DNA from: an uncultured archaeon A07HN63
GTDB taxonomy: Archaea > Halobacteriota > Halobacteria > Halobacteriales > Haloferacaceae
Assembly: GCA_000496215.1 (NCBI GenBank)
Contig: KI543218.1
Span: forward strand, 59,183-65,533
DNA: 6,351 nt
Direction: 5' to 3'
The position numbers and the translations under genes were made by a program. Position 1 is the first letter of the stretch, and each line of letters begins with the position of its first letter. This document shows positions 5,538-6,351 of the stretch, piece after piece. A model generated the notes under the pieces. It was given only the letters and a program-made list of their open reading frames with translations. It did no database searches and was not told the origin of the DNA.

Positions 5538-6211
5538 CGGTCGCCGTCGTCCAGTTCGGCGGCTCGAACTGCGACCGCGATGCGGTTCGCGCACTGGAGT
5601 ATCTCGATATCGACGCCGAACGCGTCTGGCACGAGGACGGCCTGCCCGCCGACACCACCGGCGTCGTGGTTCCCGGCGGCTTCTCCTACGGCGATTACCT
5701 CCGTGCGGGTGCGATGGCGGCCCGCTCGCCGATCATGGACGAAGTTAGAGATGCGGCCGCCGACGGCACCCCCGTTCTCGGCGTCTGCAACGGCGCACAG
5801 ATCGGGTGTGAGTCGGGCCTCACCGAGGGCGCGTTCACGACCAACGAGAGCGCGCGGTTTCAGTGCGAACACGTCCATCTGCGGGTCGAACGCGCCGATA
5901 CGCCATGGACCGAGAATTTCGAGGAGGGCGACGTGATCGAGATCCCAATCGCCCACGGTGAAGGACGGTTCGAAATCAGCGACGAGCGATACGACGAGCT
6001 CGTCGATAACGACAGAATTCTGTTCCGCTACTGCGATGCAGACGGGAACCTCACCGACGCCGCGAACCCGAACGGCTCGACGCACAACGTCGCCGGCATT
6101 CTCGGCGAGCGCGAGTCAGTCGCCGTGCTGATGCCGCATCCGGAGCGAGTGACGCTGCCCGACGTTGGCGGAACCGACGGCGAGAATATTCTGACCGGGT
6201 TCCGCGCGTAA
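5534..6211 (+). CDS. purQ: Phosphoribosylformylglycinamidine synthase, glutaminase subunit PurQ
   Basis: The class I glutamine amidotransferase subunit of FGAM synthase. It releases ammonia from glutamine for PurL, which converts FGAR to FGAM with ATP. At 225 residues its length is usual. It starts MTVAVVQFGGSNCDRDAVRAL, the PurQ N-terminus. VVVPGGFSYGDYLRAGAMAA (44-63) is the family signature. The nucleophile is Cys85 in GVCNGAQIG, and the rest of the triad is His202 and Glu204 in MPHPER. IAHGEGRF (139-146) is also diagnostic. All catalytic residues are present and the acidic surface composition is haloarchaeal. Its ATG overlaps the purS stop by four bases, with a weak GGAG at 5525-5528 as ribosome site. 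The synthetase subunit gene purL is not in this window and must lie elsewhere. Confidence 0.97.
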   Translation: MTVAVVQFGGSNCDRDAVRALEYLDIDAERVWHEDGLPADTTGVVVPGGFSYGDYLRAGAMAARSPIMDEVRDAAADGTPVLGVCNGAQIGCESGLTEGAFTTNESARFQCEHVHLRVERADTPWTENFEEGDVIEIPIAHGEGRFEISDERYDELVDNDRILFRYCDADGNLTDAANPNGSTHNVAGILGERESVAVLMPHPERVTLPDVGGTDGENILTGFRA

Positions 6212-6225
6212 GTGGCTTCGACGGC

Positions 6226-6237
6226 TTCTTTTCTCTT
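6226..6237 (+). terminator. T-rich tract after purQ
   Basis: TTCTTTTCTCTT begins 15 bases after the purQ stop. Archaeal transcription often ends at U-rich tracts without a required hairpin, so this is the likely end of the purS-purQ transcript. It runs into the stop codon of the convergent gene at the right edge. Confidence 0.5.
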
Positions 6238-6351
6238 ACCGCGCTAACGGCATCGCGTAGCTCGTCTCTTCTTCGATAACAAGATCCCACGTTCGCTCAC
6301 ACTCGCAGGTGACCTGCTCGAAGACCGAGGGATCCTGCCGCAGATCGAAGT
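6236..6351 (-). CDS. C-terminal end of an unknown protein (5' part outside window)
   Basis: Only the last 37 codons are visible. They stay open from the right edge to a TAA at 6236-6238. The translated tail contains DPSVFEQVTCECERTWDL followed by VIEEETSYAMPLAR. It is acidic and uses GC-rich codons like the neighbouring core genes, which supports a real gene. The closely spaced CEC cysteines could belong to a metal site or zinc ribbon, but the fragment is too short to tell. I do not recognise the family. It converges on purQ with a 24-base gap, so it is not part of the purine operon. Confidence 0.6.
   Translation of the reverse strand, partial: FDLRQDPSVFEQVTCECERTWDLVIEEETSYAMPLAR

Noticed and set aside
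5214..5658. Minus-strand Arg-rich frames across purS and the start of purQ
   Set aside because: Very Arg- and Gly-rich compositions typical of antisense translation of GC-rich haloarchaeal genes.

Overview
The window looks like chromosomal DNA from a halophilic archaeon (class Halobacteria). The proteins in the right two thirds are rich in Asp and Glu, and the codons there are GC-rich (hand count of 5401-5460: 43 of 60 bases G or C). Shine-Dalgarno sites match the archaeal AGGTGA type, and several starts look leaderless, with a TATA-like box about 26-30 bases upstream. A PurS/PurQ pair and a PurU-like deformylase fit a haloarchaeal purine gene neighbourhood. No rRNA, tRNA, CRISPR array, insertion sequence or phage gene was seen.

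Left part (1-1746): an AT-rich islet (hand count of 601-660: 26 of 60 bases G or C) with two divergent genes. A soluble cytochrome P450 runs off the left edge on the minus strand, and a small antibiotic-biosynthesis-monooxygenase (ABM) domain protein lies on the plus strand. They are separated by 278 bases of AT-rich DNA holding a TATA-like box for each gene and several perfect inverted repeats. The P450 is open at the window edge; its heme motif is intact, but the I-helix lacks the usual acidic residue.

Middle (1747-4154): a GC-rich sodium:solute symporter gene on the minus strand converges on the ABM gene over a small hairpin. Behind its start lies a roughly 300-base gap, mostly AT-rich, without a convincing gene. 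Next comes a minus-strand JAMM/MPN metalloprotease-like gene whose start is probably internal to the longest reading frame.

Right part (4155-6351): purU (minus) and purS-purQ (plus) diverge from a 150-base shared control region with a dyad and a direct repeat. purS and purQ overlap by ATGA. Together they encode the bridging and glutaminase subunits of FGAM synthase; purL is not in the window. The PurU-like protein handles formyl-tetrahydrofolate, the one-carbon donor for purine synthesis, so the divergent arrangement makes functional sense. A partial minus-strand gene of unknown function enters from the right edge and converges on purQ.

No clearly new system is visible. The points most worth a second look are the AT-rich P450/ABM pair with its repeat-rich spacer, the unusual P450 I-helix, the Thr-for-Ser JAMM motif, and the dyad between purU and purS.
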